Source of the DNA: Dactylorhiza incarnata
Taxonomy: Eukaryota; Streptophyta; Magnoliopsida; Asparagales; Orchidaceae
Direction: 5' to 3'
Assembly: GCA_033032865.1 (NCBI GenBank)
Contig: JAWHQI010000306.1
Coordinates: 372,001-436,000 of the forward strand
Length of the DNA: 64,000 nucleotides
Shown: positions 41,968 through 55,813 of the stretch, one piece after another
How positions within the stretch are numbered: the stretch's first letter is position 1
Layout of the letters: every line of letters begins with the position of its first letter
Translations under genes and position numbers: made by a program
The notes under the pieces: generated by a model
What the model was told of the DNA's origin: nothing
Database searches by the model: none
The model's input: only the letters and a program-made list of their open reading frames with translations

Positions 41968-42721
41968 CTGGAAAGATTTAAATATATATATAAGATCAAA
42001 TATATATATATATATAATATCAAATGCATCTATGGAGAACAAGAAACAATCTTCAGATAAATATATATATATATAAGTTCAAATATATATATATATATAT
42101 AAGATCAAATGCGTCTATGGAGAACAAGAAACAATTTTCAGATAAATATATATATATATATAAGATCAAATATATATATATATATATATAAGATCAAATG
42201 CGTTTATGGAGAACAAGAAACAATCTTCAGATAAATATATATATATATATATAAGATCAAATATATATTTATAAGATCAAATGCGTCTATGGAGAACATG
42301 AAACAATCTTCAAATAAATATATATATATAAGATCAAATGCGGACAGGAATATATATGTAAGATCTTAAATTCCTGTCCGCATTTGATTTTATATATATA
42401 TATTTATCTGAAGATTGTTTCTTGTTCTCCATAGACGCATTTGATCTTATATATATATTTGATCTTGTATATATATATATCTGAAGATTGTTTCTTGTTC
42501 TCCATAGACGCATTTGATCTTATATATATATATTTGATCGTATATATATATATTTTTATCTGAAGATTGTTTCTTGTTCTCCATAGACGCATTTGATCTC
42601 ATATATATATATTTGATCTTATATATATATTTATCTGAAGATTGTTTCTTGTTCTCCATAGACGCATTTGATCTTATATATATATATATTTGATCTTATA
42701 TATATATTTAAATCTTTCCAG

Positions 42722-42970
42722 CATCAAGGTCTTCAGATCATCATCCATAATGAAGTATGCCCCATATGCCTTTCTGCTGCAAAGAATCCTGCGATTACAC
42801 CATGTAGGCATCGGTATTGCAGGTTCTGCATTGCAAGTTGGATCCATGATTCAGATTATATGAGTTGTCCAGTGTGCAGGAGTTTGGTGCCTGAGATTTT
42901 TCCAGAAGATCTTGGTCAGCAGTCTGAATCAGGCCTCCCGTCAATTAGCATTGAGCCCTCGACGCCCTAA
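42722..42970 (+). pseudogene. RING-HC exon module 2 (Gly to Arg next to the zinc ligand)
   Basis: 249 bp, acceptor AG present, stop retained. All eight zinc ligands are kept, but the conserved CGH reads C-R-H ('ITPCRHRYC'), and 'SLVPEIF' replaces 'SLVSEIF'. Pairs head-to-head with module 1 around the hairpin at 42361. Confidence 0.85.
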
Positions 42971-43608
42971 AAACTATTGCACTCGCCTGTCTTCTCCCAC
43001 TCTCATCTTCGTGTGATTTCTTTTTTAGAAGTTGCTCCTATAGGTTTTGGACTACAGAAGATCCTTCAGCTCTGTCTGGATTGTTATTTTACTTGTGCAT
43101 TTTCTGTGGTTTTTGATGCAAATGTCAGATTTATTCTTTTTTTAGGGTTTGTGGAAGCCATTGGGCGAATGAATTATTTTCATCTTGTAGGTTCTTATTT
43201 CATTTCCTCTTCTTCTTCTTTTTTATTCTTGACATTTCTTGATCTTGGTAAATGGCCATTGGAGGATTTATTCCTTTTTTAGGGTTTGCGGAAGCCATTG
43301 GGCAAAATAACTCTAACCAAACTGGCCGTTTTCCAAGATCAAGAAATGTCAAGAATTAAAAAGAAGAAGAGGAAATGAAATAAGAACCTACAAGATGAAA
43401 ATAATTCATTCGCCCAATGGATTCCACAAACCCTAAAAAAAGAATAAATCCGACATTTGCATCAAAAACCACAGAAAATGCACAAGTAAAACTAACAATC
43501 CAGACAGAGCTGAAGGATCTTCTGTAGTCCAAATCCTATAGGAGCTACTTCTGAAAAAGAAATCACACGAAGATGAGAGTGGGAGAAGACAGGCGAGTGC
43601 AATAGTTT

Positions 43609-43857
43609 TTAGGGCGTCGAGGGCTAGATGCTAATTGACGGGAGGCCTAATTCGGACTGCTGACCAAGATCTTCTGGAAAAATCTCAGACACCAAACTAC
43701 TGCACTCTGGACAACTCATATAAACTGAATCATGGATCCAACTTGCAATGCAGAACCTGCAATACCGATGCCCACATGGTGTAATCGCAGGATTCTTTGC
43801 AGCAGAAAGGCATATGGGGAATACTTCATTATGGATGATGATCTGAAGACCTTGATG
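43609..43857 (-). pseudogene. RING-HC exon module 3 (damaged)
   Basis: 249 bp without indels. The first zinc cysteine is lost ('EVFPIC', TGC to TTC), the last zinc knuckle reads 'CPECSS', and a TAG interrupts the tail after 'PSISI'. This is the most damaged of the full-length copies. Acceptor AG present. Confidence 0.85.
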
Positions 43858-44565
43858 CTGGAAAGATTTAAATATATATATATAAGATCAAATATATATA
43901 TATATAAGATCAAATGCGTCTATGGAGAACAAGAAACAATCTTCAGATAAATATATATATATAAGATCAAATGCGTCTATGGAGAACAAGAAACAATCTT
44001 CAGATAAATATATATATATAAGATCAAATATATATATATAAGATCAAATGCGTCTATGGAGAACAAGAAACAATTTTCAGATATATATATATAAGATCAA
44101 ATATATATATAAGATCAAATGCGTCTATGGAGAACAAGAAACAATCTTCAGATAAATATATATATATAAGATCAAATGCGGACATGAATTTAAGATCTTA
44201 TATATATATTCCTGTCCGCATTTGATCTTATATATATATATATATTTATCTGAAGATTGGTTCTTGTTCTCCATAGACGCATTTGATCTTATATATATAT
44301 ATTTATCTGAAGATTGTTTCTTGTTCTCCATAGACGCATTTGATCTTATATATATATATATATTTGATCTTATGTATATATTTATCTGAAGATTGTTTCT
44401 TGTTCTCCATAGACGCATTTGATCTTATATATATATATTTGATCTTATATATATATATTTGATCTTATATATATATTTATCTGAAGATTGTTTCTTGTTC
44501 TCCATAGACGCATTTGATCTTATATATATATATTTGATCTTATATATATATTTAAATCTTTCCCG

Positions 44566-44814
44566 CATCAAGGTCTTCAGATCATCATCCATAATGAAGT
44601 ATGCCCCATATGCCTTTCTGCTGCAAAGAATCCTGCGATTACACCATGTGGGCATCGGTATTGCAGGTTCTGTATTGCAAGTTGGATCCATGATTCAGAT
44701 TATATGAGTTGTCCAGTGTGCAGGAGTTTGGTGTCTGAGATTTTTCCAGAAGATCTTGGTCAGCAGTCCGAATCAGGCCTCCCGTCAATTAACATTGAAC
44801 CCTCGACGCCCTAA
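44566..44814 (+). pseudogene. RING-HC exon module 4 (acceptor lost)
   Basis: 249 bp, RING ligands all kept, stop kept. The splice acceptor before CATCAAGG reads 'tcccg' instead of 'tccag'. The tail carries 'SINIEPSTP'. Confidence 0.8.
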
Positions 44815-45453
44815 AAACTAGAGCACTCGCCTGTCTTCTCCCACTCTCATCTTCGTGTGATTTCTTTTTTAGAAGTAGCTCCTATAGGATTTGGACTACA
44901 GAAGATCCTTCAGCTCTGTCTTGATTGTTAGTTTTACTTGTGCATTTTTTGTGGTTTTTGATGCAAATGTCGGATTTATTCTTTCTTTAGGATTTGTGGA
45001 AGCCATTGGGCGAATGAATTATTTTCATCTTGTAGGTTCTTATTTCATTTCCTCTTCTTCTTCTTTTTTATTCTTAACATTTCTTGATCTTGGGAAATGG
45101 CCATTGGAGGATTTATTCTTTTTTTAGGGTTTGCGGAAGCCATTGGGCGAAATAACTCTAACCAAACTGGCCGTTTTCCAAGATCAAGAAATGTCAAGAT
45201 TAAAAAAAGAAGAAGAGGAAATGCAATAAGAACCTACAAGATGAAAATAATTCTTTCGCCCAATGGCTTCCACAAATCCTAAAAAAGAATAAATCCGACA
45301 TTTGCATCAAAAATCACAGAAAATGCACAAGTAAAACTAACAATCCAGACAGAGCTGAAGGATCTTCTGTAGTCCAAATCCTATATGAGCTACTTCTAAA
45401 AACGAAATTACACGAAGATGAGAGTGGGAGAAGACATGCGAGTGCAATAGTTT

Positions 45454-45702
45454 TTAGGGCGTCGAGGACTCGATGCTAATTGACGGGAGGCCTGATTCGG
45501 ACTGCTGACCAAGATCTTATGGAAAAATCTCAGACACCAAACTCCTGCACACTGGACAACTCATATAATCTGAATCATGGATCCGACTTGCAATACAGAA
45601 CCTGCAATACCGATGCCCACATGGTGTAATCGCAATATTCTTTGCAGCAGAAAGGCATATGGGGCATACTTCATTATGGATGATGATCTGAAGACCTTGA
45701 TG
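45454..45702 (-). pseudogene. RING-HC exon module 5 (damaged)
   Basis: 249 bp. Changes: 'NIAITPCGH' (P to I), 'ASRIHDS' (W to R) and a TAA in 'IFP-stop-DL'. Zinc ligands remain. The neighbouring AT tracts are the longest uninterrupted ones in the array (to about 45845). Confidence 0.8.
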
Positions 45703-45811
45703 CTAGAAAGATTTAAATATATATATATATATATATATAGGATCAAATATATATATATATATATATATATAAGATCAAATGCGTCTATGGAGAACAAGAA
45801 ACAATCTTCAG

Positions 45812-45842
<31 letters not shown>

Positions 45843-46602
45843 AGATCAAATATATATATATATATATATATAAGATCAAATGCGTCTATGGAGAACAAGA
45901 AACAATTTTCAGATAAATATATATATATATAAGATCAAATATATATATATATATATAAGATCAAATGCGTTTATGGAGAACAAGAAACAATATTCAGATA
46001 AATATATATATATAAGATCAAATATATATATATATATAAGATCAAATATATATATATATATAAGATCAAATGCGTCTATGGAGAACAAGAAACAATCTTC
46101 AGATAAATATATATATATATAAGATTAAATGCGGACAGGAATATATATGTAAGATCTTAAATTCCTGTCCGCATTTGATCTTATATATATATATATTTGT
46201 CTGAAGATTGTTTCTTGTTCTCCATTGACGCATTTGATCTTATATATATATATTTGATCTTATACATATATATATATATATATATTTGAAGATTGTTTCT
46301 TGTTCTCCATAGACGCATTTGATCTTATATATATATATTTGATCTTATATATATATATATATATTTGATCTTATATATATATATATATATTTGATCTTAT
46401 ATATATATATATATATTTGATCTTATATATATATTTATCTGAAGATTGTTTCTTGTTCTCCATAGACGCATTTGATCTTATATATCTATATTTGATCTTA
46501 TATATATATATTTATCTGAAGATTGTTTCTTGTTCTCCATAGACGCATTTGATCTTATATATATATTTGATTATATATATATATATATTTAAATCTTTCC
46601 AG

Positions 46603-46851
46603 CATCAAGGTCTTCAGATCATCATCCATAATGAAGTATGCCCCATATGCCTTTCTGCTGCAAAGAATCCTGCGATTACACCATGTGGGCATCGGTATTG
46701 CAGGTTCTGCATTGTAAGTTGGATCCATGATTCAGATTATATGAGTTGTCCAGTGTGCAGGAGTTTGGTGTCTGAGATTTTTCCAGAAGATTTTGGTCAG
46801 CAGTCCGAATCAGGCCTCCCGTCAATTAGCATCGAGTCCTCGACGCCCTAA
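46603..46851 (+). pseudogene. RING-HC exon module 6 (intact exon)
   Basis: 249 bp, acceptor and stop kept. Variants 'CRFCIVSW', 'PEDFGQQ' and 'SIESSTP'. Its flank is nearly identical to that of module 14, about 7.2 kb further on in the same orientation. Confidence 0.85.
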
Positions 46852-47493
46852 AAACTATTGCGCTCGCCTGTCTTCTCCCACTCTCATCTTCGTGTGATAT
46901 CTTTTTTAGAAGTAGCTCCTATATGATTTGGACAACAGAAGATCCTTCAGCTCTGTCTGGATTGTTAGTTTTACTTGTGCATTTTCTGTGGTTTTTGATG
47001 CAAATGTCGGATTTATTCTTTTTTTAGAGTTTGTGGAAGCCATTGGGCGAATGAATTATTTTCATCTTGTAGGTTCTTATTTCATTTCCTCTTCTTCTTC
47101 TTTTTTTATTCTTGACATTTCTTGATCTTGGGAAACGGCCATTGGAGGATTCATCCTTTTTTAGGGGTTGCAGAAGGCATTGGGCGAAATAACTCTAACC
47201 AATCTGGCCGTTTTCCAAGATCAAGAAATGTCAAGAATAAAAAAGAAGAAGAAGAGGAAATGAAATAAGAACTTACAAGATGAAAGTAATTCATTTGCCC
47301 AATGGATTCCACAAACCCTAAAAAAAGAATAAATCCGACATTTGCATCAAAAACCAAAGAAAATGCTTAAGTAAAACTAACAATCCAGACAGAGCTGAAG
47401 GATCTTCTGTAGTCCAAATCCTATAGGAGCTACTTCTGAAAAAGAAATCACACGAAGATGAGAGTGGGAGAAGACAGGCGAGTGCAATAGTTT

Positions 47494-47742
47494 TTAGGGC
47501 GTCGAGGGCTCGATGCTAATTGACGGGAGGCCTGATTCGGACTGCTGACCAAAATCTTCTGGAAAAATCTCAGACACCAAACTCCTGCACACTGGACAAC
47601 TCATATAATCTGAATCATGGATCCAACTTGCAATGCAGAACCTGCAATACCGATGCCCACATGGTGTAATCGCAGGATTCTTTGCAGCAGAAAGGCATAT
47701 GGGGCATACTTCATTATGGATGATGATCTGAAGACCTTGATG
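47494..47742 (-). pseudogene. RING-HC exon module 7 (intact exon)
   Basis: 249 bp, all zinc ligands, acceptor and stop kept. It carries the 'PEDFGQQ' variant, shared with its palindromic partner module 14. The mirror identity of the large palindrome ends inside this exon (about 47520). Confidence 0.85.
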
Positions 47743-48466
47743 CTGGAAAGATTTAAATATATATATATATAATCAAATATATATATATAAGATCAAATGC
47801 GTCTATGGAGAACAAGAAACAATCTTCAGATAAATATATATATATATATATATAAGATCAAATGCGTCTATGGAGAACAAGAAACAATCTTCAGATAAAT
47901 ATATATATATATATATATAAGATCAAATGCGTCTATGGAGGACAAGAAACAATTTTCAGATATATATATATAAGATCAAATATATATATATAAGATCAAA
48001 TGCGTCTATGGAGAACAAGAAACAATCTTCAGATAAATATATATATATATATATATAAGATCAAATGCGGACAGGAATTTAAGATCATACATATATATTC
48101 CTGTCCGCATTTGATCTTATATATATATTTATCTGAAGACTGTTTCTTGTTCTCCATAGACGCATTTGATCTTATATATATATTTGATCATATATATATA
48201 TATATATATCTAAAGATTGTTTCTTGTTCTCCATAGACGCATTTGATCTTATATATATATATTTGATCTTATATATATATTTATCTGAAAATTGTTTCTT
48301 GTTCTCCATAGACGCATTTGATCTTATATATATATATATATATTTGATCTTATATATATATATATTTATCTGAAGATTGTTTCTTGTTCTCCATAGACGC
48401 ATTTGATCTTAAATATATATATATATATATATATTTGATCTTATTTATATATTTAAATCTTGCCCG

Positions 48467-48715
48467 CATCAAGGTCTTCAAATCATCATCCATAATGAAG
48501 TATGCCCCATATGCCTTTCTGCTGCAAAGAATCATGCGATTACACCATGTGGGCATCGGTATTGCAGGTTCTGTATTGCAAGTTGGATCCATGATTCAGA
48601 TTATATGAGTTGTCCAGTGTGCAGGAGTTTGGTGTCTGAGATTTTTCCAGAAGATCTTGGTCAGCAGTCCGAATCAGGCCTCCCGTCAATTAGCATCGAG
48701 CCCTCGAAGCCCTAA
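48467..48715 (+). pseudogene. RING-HC exon module 8 (acceptor lost)
   Basis: 249 bp, ligands kept. 'KNHAITPCGH' (P to H) and tail 'SIEPSKP'; the acceptor reads 'gcccg'. All three variants recur in mirror-image module 13. Confidence 0.85.
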
Positions 48716-49357
48716 AAACTATTGCCCTCGCCTGTCTTCTCCCACTCTCATCTTCGTGTGATTTCTTTTTTAGAAGTAGCTCCTATAGGATTTGGACTAC
48801 AGAAGATCCTTCAGCTCTGTCTGGATTGTTAGTTTTACTTGTGCATTTTCTGTGGTTTTTGATGCAAATGTCGGATTTATTCTTTTTTTAGGGTTTGTGG
48901 AAGCCATTGGGCGAATGAATTATTTTCATCTTGTAGGTTCTTATTTCATTTCCTCTTCTTCTTCTTTTTTTATTCTTGACATTTCTTGATCTTGGGAAAC
49001 GGCCATTGGAGGATTTATTCCTTTTTTAGGGGTTGCAGAAGGCATTGGGCGAAATAACTTTAACCAAACTGGCCGTTTTCCAAGATCAAGAAATGTCAAG
49101 ATTAAAAAAAGAAGAAGATGAAATGCAATAAGAACCTATAAGATGAAAATAATTCTTTCGCCCAATGGCTTCCACAAATCCTAAAAAAAGAATAAATCCG
49201 ACATTTGCATCAAAAATCACAGAAAATGCACAAGTAAAACTAACAATCCAGACAGAGCTGAAGGATCTTATGTAGTCCAAATCCTATAGGAGCTACTTCT
49301 AAAAAAAGAAATCACACGAAGATGAGAGTGGGAGAAGACAGGCGAGTGCAATAGGTT

Positions 49358-49606
49358 TTAGGGCGTCGAGGACTCGATGCTAATTGACGGGAGGCCTGAT
49401 TCGGACTGCTGACCAAGATCTTCTGGAAAAATCTCAGACACCAAACTCCTGCACACTGGACAACTCATATAATTTGAATCATGGATCCAACTTGCAATAC
49501 AGAACCTGCAATACCAATGCCCACATGGTGTAATCGCAGGATTCTTTGCAGCAGAAAGGCATATGGGGCATACTTCATTATGGATGATGATCTGAAGACC
49601 TTGATG
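49358..49606 (-). pseudogene. RING-HC exon module 9 (intact exon)
   Basis: 249 bp. 'CGHWYCRFC' (R to W) and 'HDSNYMSC' (D to N); the acceptor is 'tctag'. The same set of variants is seen in module 12 (mirror copy) and module 17 (direct copy 7.1 kb away). Confidence 0.85.
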
Positions 49607-49766
49607 CTAGAAAGATTTAAATATATATATAAGATCAATTATATATATATAAGATCAAATGCGTCTATGGAGAACAAGAAACAATCTTCAGATAAATATA
49701 TATAAGATCATATATATATATATATAAGATCAAATGCGTCTATGGAGAACAAGAAACAATTTTCAG

Positions 49767-49801
<35 letters not shown>

Positions 49802-50214
49802 ATCAAATATATATATATATAAGATCAAATGCGTCTATGGTGAACAAGAAACAATCTTCAGATAAATATATGTATATAAGATCAAATATATATATATATA
49901 TATATATATATAAGATCAAATCCGTCTATGGAGAACAAGAAACAATCTTCAGATAAATATATATATTTATATAAGATCAAATGCGGACAGGAATATATAT
50001 GTAAGATCTTAAATTCCTGTCCGCATTTGATCTTATATATATATTTATCTGAAGATTGTTTCTTGTTCTCCATAGACGCATTTGATCTTATATATATATA
50101 TTTGATCTTATATATATATCTGAAGATTGTTTCTTGTTCTCCATAGACACATTTGATCTTATATATATATATTTGATCTTATATCTATATATATATATAT
50201 TTAAATCTTTCCAG

Positions 50215-50463
50215 CATCAAGGTCTTCAAATCATTATCCATAATGAAGTATGCCCCATATGCCTTTCTGCTGCAAAGAATCCTGCGATTACACCATGTGG
50301 GCATCGGTATTGCAGGTTCTGCATTGCAAGTTGGATCCATGATTCAGATTATATGAGTTGTCCAGTGTGCAGGAGTTTGGTGTCTGAGATTTTTTCAGAA
50401 GATCTTGGTCAGCAGTCCGAATCAGGCCTCCCGTCAATTAGCATCGAGCCCTCGACGCCCTAA
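50215..50463 (+). pseudogene. RING-HC exon module 10 (intact exon)
   Basis: 249 bp, consensus RING with 'EIFSEDLG' (P to S). Left partner of module 11 across the axis of the large palindrome. Confidence 0.85.
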
Positions 50464-51102
50464 AAACTATTGCACTCGCCTGTCTTCTCCCACTCTCATC
50501 TTCGTGTGATTTCTTTTTTAGAAGTTGCTCCTATAGGTTTTGGACTACAGAAGATCCTTCAGCTCTGTCTGGATTGTTATTTTACTTGTGCATTTTCTGT
50601 GGTTTTTAATGCAAATGTCGGATTTATTCTTTTTTTTAGGGTTTGTGGAAGCCATTGGGCGAATGAATTATTTTCATCTTGTAGGTTCTTATTTCATTTC
50701 CTCTTCTTCTTCTTTTTTATTCTTGACATTTCTTGATCTTGGTAAATGGCCATTGCAGGATTTATTCTTTTTTTAGGGTTTGCGGAAGCCATTGGGTGAA
50801 ATAACTCTAACCAAACTGGCCGTTTTCCAAGATCAAGAAATGTCAAGATTAAAAAAAGAAGAAGAGAAAATGCAATAAGAACCTACAAGATGAAAATAAT
50901 TCTTTCGCCCAATGGCTTCACAAATCCTAAAAAAAGAATAAATCCAACATTTGCATCAAAAATCACAGAAAATGCACAAGTAAAACTAACAATCCAGACA
51001 GAGCTGAAGGATCTTCTGTTGTCCAAATCATATAGGAGCTACTTCTAAAAAAGATATCACACGAAGATGAGAGTGGGAGAAGACAGGCGAGTGCAATAGT
51101 TT

Positions 51103-51351
51103 TTAGGGCGTCGAGGACTCGATGCTAATTGACGGGAGGCCTGATTCGGACTGCTGACCAAGATCTTCTGGAAAAATCTCAGACACCAAACTCCTGCACA
51201 CTGGACAACTCATATAATCTGAATCATGGATCCAACTTGCAATGCAGAACCTGCAATACCGATGCCCACATGGTGTAATCGCAGGATTCTTTGCAGCAGA
51301 AAGGCATATGGGGCATACTTCATTATGGATAATGATTTGAAGACCTTGATG
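51103..51351 (-). pseudogene. RING-HC exon module 11 (intact exon)
   Basis: 249 bp, consensus RING, tail 'SIESSTP'. Its 3' flank differs from that of module 10 ('cttctgttgtccaaatcata') but matches the flank of module 21, 8.8 kb away. This shows replacement at the palindrome centre. Confidence 0.85.
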
Positions 51352-51945
51352 CTGGAAAGATTTAAATATATATATATATAGATATAAGATCAAATATATA
51401 TATATAAGATCAAATGTGTCTATGGAGAACAAGAAACAATCTTCAGATATATATATAAGATCAAATATATATATATAAGATCAAATGCGTCTATGGAGAA
51501 CAAGAAACAATCTTCAGATAAATATATATATAAGATCAAATGCGGACAGGAATTTAAGATCTTACATATATATTCCTGTCCGCATTTGATCTTATATAAA
51601 TATATATATTTATCTGAAGATTGTTTCTTGTTCTCCATAGACGGATTTGATCTTATATATATATATATATATATTTGATCTTATATACATATATTTATCT
51701 GAAGATTGTTTCTTGTTCACCATAGACGCATTTGATCTTATATATATATATATTTGATCTTATATATATATATATATATATTTATCTGAAAATTGTTTCT
51801 TGTTCTCCATAGACGCATTTGATCTTATATATATATATATGATCTTATATATATTTATCTGAAGATTGTTTCTTGTTCTCCATAGACGCATTTGATCTTA
51901 TATATATATAATTGATCTTATATATATATATTTAAATCTTTCTAG

Positions 51946-52194
51946 CATCAAGGTCTTCAGATCATCATCCATAATGAAGTATGCCCCATATGCCTTTCTG
52001 CTGCAAAGAATCCTGCGATTACACCATGTGGGCATTGGTATTGCAGGTTCTGTATTGCAAGTTGGATCCATGATTCAAATTATATGAGTTGTCCAGTGTG
52101 CAGGAGTTTGGTGTCTGAGATTTTTCCAGAAGATCTTGGTCAGCAGTCCGAATCAGGCCTCCCGTCAATTAGCATCGAGTCCTCGACGCCCTAA
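51946..52194 (+). pseudogene. RING-HC exon module 12 (intact exon)
   Basis: 249 bp, 'CGHWYCRFC' and 'HDSNYMSC', acceptor 'tctag'. Mirror copy of module 9. Confidence 0.85.
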
Positions 52195-52836
52195 AACCTA
52201 TTGCACTCGCCTGTCTTCTCCCACTCTCATCTTCGTGTGATTTCTTTTTTTAGAAGTAGCTCCTATAGGATTTGGACTACATAAGATCCTTCAGCTCTGT
52301 CTGGATTGTTAGTTTTACTTGTGCATTTTCTGTGATTTTTGATGCAAATGTCGGATTTATTCTTTTTTTAGGATTTGTGGAAGCCATTGGGCGAAAGAAT
52401 TATTTTCATCTTATAGGTTCTTATTGCATTTCATCTTCTTCTTTTTTTAATCTTGACATTTCTTGATCTTGGAAAACGGCCAGTTTGGTTAAAGTTATTT
52501 CGCCCAATGCCTTCTGCAACCCCTAAAAAAGGAATAAATCCTCCAATGGCCGTTTCCCAAGATCAAGAAATGTCAAGAATAAAAAAAGAAGAAGAAGAGG
52601 AAATGAAATAAGAACCTACAAGATGAAAATAATTCATTCGCCCAATGGCTTCCACAAACCCTAAAAAAAGAATAAATCCGACATTTGCATCAAAAACCAC
52701 AGAAAATGCACAAGTAAAACTAACAATCCAGACAGAGCTGAAGGATCTTCTGTAGTCCAAATCCTATAGGAGCTACTTCTAAAAAAGAAATCACACGAAG
52801 ATGAGAGTGGGAGAAGACAGGCGAGTGCAATAGTTT

Positions 52837-53085
52837 TTAGGGCTTCGAGGGCTCGATGCTAATTGACGGGAGGCCTGATTCGGACTGCTGACCAAGATCT
52901 TCTGGAAAAATCTCAGACACCAAACTCCTGCACACTGGACAACTCATATAATCTGAATCATGGATCCAACTTGCAATACAGAACCTGCAATACCGATGCC
53001 CACATGGTGTAATCGCATGATTCTTTGCAGCAGAAAGGCATATGGGGCATACTTCATTATGGATGATGATTTGAAGACCTTGATG
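52837..53085 (-). pseudogene. RING-HC exon module 13 (acceptor lost)
   Basis: 249 bp, 'KNHAITPCGH' and 'SIEPSKP', acceptor AG lost. Mirror copy of module 8. Confidence 0.85.
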
Positions 53086-53807
53086 CGGGCAAGATTTAAA
53101 TATATAAATAAGATCAAATATATATATATATATATATTTAAGATCAAATGCGTCTATGGAGAACAAGAAACAATCTTCAGATAAATATATATATATATAA
53201 GATCAAATATATATATATATATATAAGATCAAATGCGTCTATGGAGAACAAGAAACAATTTTCAGATAAATATATATATAAGATCAAATATATATATATA
53301 AGATCAAATGAGTCTATGGAGAACAAGAAACAATCTTTAGATATATATATATATATATATGATCAAATATATATATAAGATCAAATGCGTCTATGGAGAA
53401 CAAGAAACAGTCTTCAGATAAATATATATATAAGATCAAATGCGGACAGGAATATATATGTATGATCTTAAATTCCTGTCCGCATTTGATCTTATATATA
53501 TATATATATATATTTATCTGAAGATTGTTTCTTGTTCTCCATAGACGCATTTGATCTTATATATATATATTTGATCTTATATATATATATCTGAAAATTG
53601 TTTCTTGTCCTCCATAGACGCATTTGATCTTATATATATATATATATATTTATCTGAAGATTGTTTCTTGTTCTCCATAGACGCATTTGATCTTATATAT
53701 ATATATATATATTTATCTGAAGATTGTTTCTTGTTCTCCATAGACGCATTTGATCTTATATATATATATTTGATTATATATATATATATATATTTAAATC
53801 TTTCCAG

Positions 53808-54056
53808 CATCAAGGTCTTCAGATCATCATCCATAATGAAGTATGCCCCATATGCCTTTCTGCTGCAAAGAATCCTGCGATTACACCATGTGGGCATCGG
53901 TATTGCAGGTTCTGCATTGCAAGTTGGATCCATGATTCAGATTATATGAGTTGTCCAGTGTGCAGGAGTTTGGTGTCTGAGATTTTTCCAGAAGATTTTG
54001 GTCAGCAGTCCGAATCAGGCCTCCCGTCAATTAGCATCGAGTCCTCGACGCCCTAA
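53808..54056 (+). pseudogene. RING-HC exon module 14 (intact exon)
   Basis: 249 bp, 'PEDFGQQ' and 'SIESSTP'. 5' part and upstream head mirror module 7; 3' part and tail match module 6 directly. The exon is thus a mosaic junction of two duplication histories. Confidence 0.85.
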
Positions 54057-54698
54057 AAACTATTGCGCTCGCCTGTCTTCTCCCACTCTCATCTTCGTGT
54101 GATATCTTTTTTAGAAGTAGCTCCTATATGATTTGGACAACAGAAGATCCTTCAGCTCTGTCTGGATTGTTAGTTTTACTTGTGCATTTTCTGTGGTTTT
54201 TGATGCAAATGTCGGATTTATCCTTTTTTTAGAGTTTGTGGAAGCCATTGGGCGAATGAATTATTTTCATCTTGTAGGTTCTTATTTCATTTCCTCTTCT
54301 TCTTCTTTTTTATTCTTGACATTTCTTGATCTTGGGAAACGGCCAGTTTGGTTAGAGTTATTTCGCCCAATGGCTTCCGCAAACCCTAAAAAAAGAATAA
54401 ATCCTCCAATGGCCATTTACCAAGATCAAGATATGTCAAGAATAAAAAAGAAGAAGAAGAGGAAATGAAATAAGAACCTACAAGATGAAAATAATTCATT
54501 CGCCCAATGGCTTCCACAAACCCTAAAAAAAAGAATAAATCCGACATTTGCATCAAAAACCACAGAAAATGCACAAGTAAAATAACAATCCAGACAGAGC
54601 TGAAGGATCTTCTGTAGTCCAAAACCTATAGGAGCAACTTCTAAAAAAGAAATCACACGAAGATGAGAGTGGGAGAAGACAGGCGAGTGCAATAGTTT

Positions 54699-54947
54699 TT
54701 AGGGCGTCGAGGGCTCGATGCTAATTGACGGGAGGCCTGATTCGGACTGCTGACCAAGATCTTCTGAAAAAATCTCAGACACCAAACTCCTGCACACTGG
54801 ACAACTCATATAATCTGAATCATGGATCCTTCTTGCAATACAGAACCTGCAATACCGATGCCCACATGGTGTAATCGCATGATTCTTTGCAGCAGAAAGG
54901 CATATGGGGCATACTTCATTATGGATGATGATTTGAAGACCTTGATG
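54699..54947 (-). pseudogene. RING-HC exon module 15 (acceptor lost)
   Basis: 249 bp, 'KNHAITPCGH', 'IARRIHDS' (SW to RR), 'EIFSEDLG'. Ligands kept; acceptor reads CG. Direct relative of module 19 (3.47 kb). Confidence 0.85.
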
Positions 54948-55564
54948 CGGGAAAGATTTAAATATATAAATATATAAGATCAAATGCGTCTATGGAGAAC
55001 AAGAAACAATATTCAGATAAATATATATATATATAAGATCAAATGCGTCTATGGAGAACAAGAAACAATCTTCAGATATATATATATATGATCAAATATC
55101 TATATAAGATCAAATGCGTCAATGGAGAACAAGAAACAATCTTCAGGTAAATATATATATAAGATCAAATGCGGACAGGAATTTAAGATCTTACATATAT
55201 ATTCCTGTCCGCATTTGATCTTATATATATTTATTTATTTGAAGATTGTTTCTTGTTCTCCATAGACGCATTTGATCTTATAAATATATATTTGATCTTA
55301 TATATATATATATTTATCTGAAGATTGTTTCTTGTTCTCCATAGACGCATTTGATCTTATATATATATTTGATCTTATATATATATATATATTTATCTGA
55401 AAATTGTTTCTTGTTCTCCATAGACGCATTTGATCTTATATATATATTTGAACTTATATATATATATATTTATCTGAAGATTGTTTCTTGTTCTCCATAG
55501 ATGCATTTGATCTTATATATATATATATATTTGATCTTATATTTATATATTTAAATCTTTCCAG

Positions 55565-55813
55565 CATCAAGGTCTTCAGATCATCATCCATAATGAAGTA
55601 TGCCCCATATGCCTTTCTGCTGCAAAGAATCCTGCGATTACACCATGTAGGCATCGGTATTGCAGGTTCTGCATTGCAAGTTGGATCCATGATTTAGATT
55701 ATATGAGTTGTCCAGTGTGCAGGAGTTTGGTGTCTGAGATTTTTCCAGAAGATCTTGGTCAGCAGTCCGAATCAGGCCTCCCGTCAATTAGCATCGAGCC
55801 CTCGACGCCCTAA
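55565..55813 (+). pseudogene. RING-HC exon module 16 (C-R-H variant)
   Basis: 249 bp, 'ITPCRHRYC' and 'HDLDYMSC' (S to L); ligands, acceptor and stop kept. Direct relative of module 20 (3.47 kb). Confidence 0.85.

Larger units (their letters stand above)
47520..54040. repeat. larger palindrome within the RING array (axis near 50,776)
   Basis: Modules pair across one axis: 47494-47742 with 53808-54056, 48467-48715 with 52837-53085, 49358-49606 with 51946-52194, and 50215-50463 with 51103-51351. The coordinate sums are 101550-101566. Rare variants are mirrored: 'aagatcatac' (48088) and 'gtatgatctt' (53463); 'ttgcagaaggcattgg' (49030) and 'ccaatgccttctgcaa' (52510); 'ggaggacaag' (47938) and 'cttgtcctcc' (53606). 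About 770 bp around the axis (50390-51160) differ between arms, so the centre was later replaced or converted. Confidence 0.85.
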
